The notes under the pieces were generated by a model. The model saw only the letters and a list, made by a program, of their open reading frames with translations. It was not told the DNA's origin and did no database searches. A DNA stretch of 64,000 bases, taken from JAAFIP01 sp043778205. Lineage in GTDB: Bacteria > Pseudomonadota > Gammaproteobacteria > Burkholderiales > Burkholderiaceae_C. A program made the translations under genes and the position numbers. This document shows, piece after piece, positions 63,760 through 64,000 of the stretch (position 1 is its first letter; each line of letters opens with the position of its first letter). The stretch covers positions 1 through 64,000 of the forward strand of contig JAYWGO010000068.1 of NCBI GenBank assembly GCA_043778205.1. Reading direction: 5' to 3'.

Positions 63760-63831
63760 AAATAGTGTTTAAATTGTGCTAACTGCCTGCATTTCACCTG
63801 CTAAAAGCGTGAAATAGTGCCTAAAATAGTG
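63760..63831. promoter_or_regulatory. Repeated 8-mer upstream of accB
   Basis: AAATAGTG occurs at 63760-63767, 63812-63819 and 63824-63831 (CACTATTT on the accB strand). The last two are 12 bp apart. These could be binding sites of a regulator, or simply part of the A+T-rich promoter; no -10/-35 pair was pinned down. Confidence 0.3.
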
Positions 63832-63882
63832 ATCTTACACTAATTGCGATGTGTAAATTACAAATTAAAGAGCCCTGCCAAG

Positions 63883-64000
63883 TTACGCCAAACTGAGAAA
63901 ATTGTCCACTTGCGCCGCGCTCAGCTTGCCCATATGGCGCAGCGCAATGGTGCCCGCCGCATTCACCACCACGGTAAATGGAAGGCCGCCGCTCATATTG
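63883..64000 (-). CDS. TlpA-like thiol-disulphide protein, C-terminal end
   Basis: Partial: the gene runs off the right edge. The 39 visible codons encode GGLPFTVVVNAAGTIALRHMGKL and end AAQVDNFLSLA. The LPFTVVV segment holds the cis-proline of the thioredoxin fold and GTIALRHMG is the following strand pair, as in TlpA/ResA proteins. The CxxC active site would lie outside the window. TlpA-like genes are found ahead of accB in related bacteria. Confidence 0.8.
   Translation of the reverse strand, partial: NMSGGLPFTVVVNAAGTIALRHMGKLSAAQVDNFLSLA

Overview
The window looks like a chromosomal segment of a betaproteobacterium of the order Burkholderiales, most likely family Comamonadaceae. The grounds are gene order and fusions known from that group: hemC-hemD-hemX-hemY divergent from ppc; gph-ubiG-ompA divergent from gyrA; gyrA-pheA-tyrA-(aroA-cmk fusion)-rpsA-ihfB-lapA-lapB-hldE-hldD; and tlpA-accB-accC-prmA. 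No rRNA, tRNA, CRISPR array or intact insertion sequence was seen.

Layout. 0.2-4.7 kb: haem/uroporphyrinogen genes on the minus strand. 4.8-7.8 kb: phosphoenolpyruvate carboxylase carrying three oddities. 7.9-10.6 kb: a small accessory stretch with a nucleotidyltransferase-fold gene plus small partner, and two unrecognised exported proteins. 10.6-25 kb: core genes for DNA gyrase, aromatic amino acids, ribosomal protein S1, IHF and LPS assembly. 25.2-29.5 kb: hldD, a vapBC cassette flanked by a duplicated hldD 3' end, ruvC, cdsA-like and plsC-like genes. 29.6-36.8 kb: an O-antigen cluster (rmlBDAC, wzm-wzt, two O-acetyltransferase types), followed by an NHL-repeat gene remnant. 37.3-51.9 kb: a three-module methyltransferase/glycosyltransferase gene behind gspE-gspF, and a divergent gspGHIJKLM-gspC-gspD operon, so a nearly complete type II secretion system. 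52.4-54.3 kb: a large exported protein with its own consensus-like promoter and terminator, a candidate secretion substrate or surface-layer protein. 54.5-56.6 kb: a glycosyltransferase and a WecA/WbpL-type initiating transferase. 56.7-64 kb: a DUF1508 gene, two gene fragments meeting at a repeat, rodA, a sugar-kinase gene, a DUF3426 gene, prmA, accC, accB and the 3' end of a tlpA-like gene.

How the parts fit. The middle of the window is an envelope-building region: heptose precursor (hldE, hldD), phospholipid (plsC, cdsA), dTDP-rhamnose, O-antigen export, glycan initiation, protein secretion and an abundant-looking exported protein.

The most unusual feature is a dispersed short palindromic repeat, called E1 here. 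It is about 40-65 bp, with a core that reads AGCTGCTTGTGCAGCATTT followed by CCTTGGGCC on one strand. I find about ten copies plus weaker ones. Some are intergenic, but others lie in frame inside genes. One adds about 23 residues to HemD, one matches a stretch of rmlD, and two form the hydrophobic cores of the signal peptides of two adjacent unrelated genes. A different G+C-rich palindrome (E2) is inserted in frame in ppc. This is comparable in idea to the protein-coding palindromic elements known in Rickettsia, and the use as signal peptides is, as far as I know, not described.
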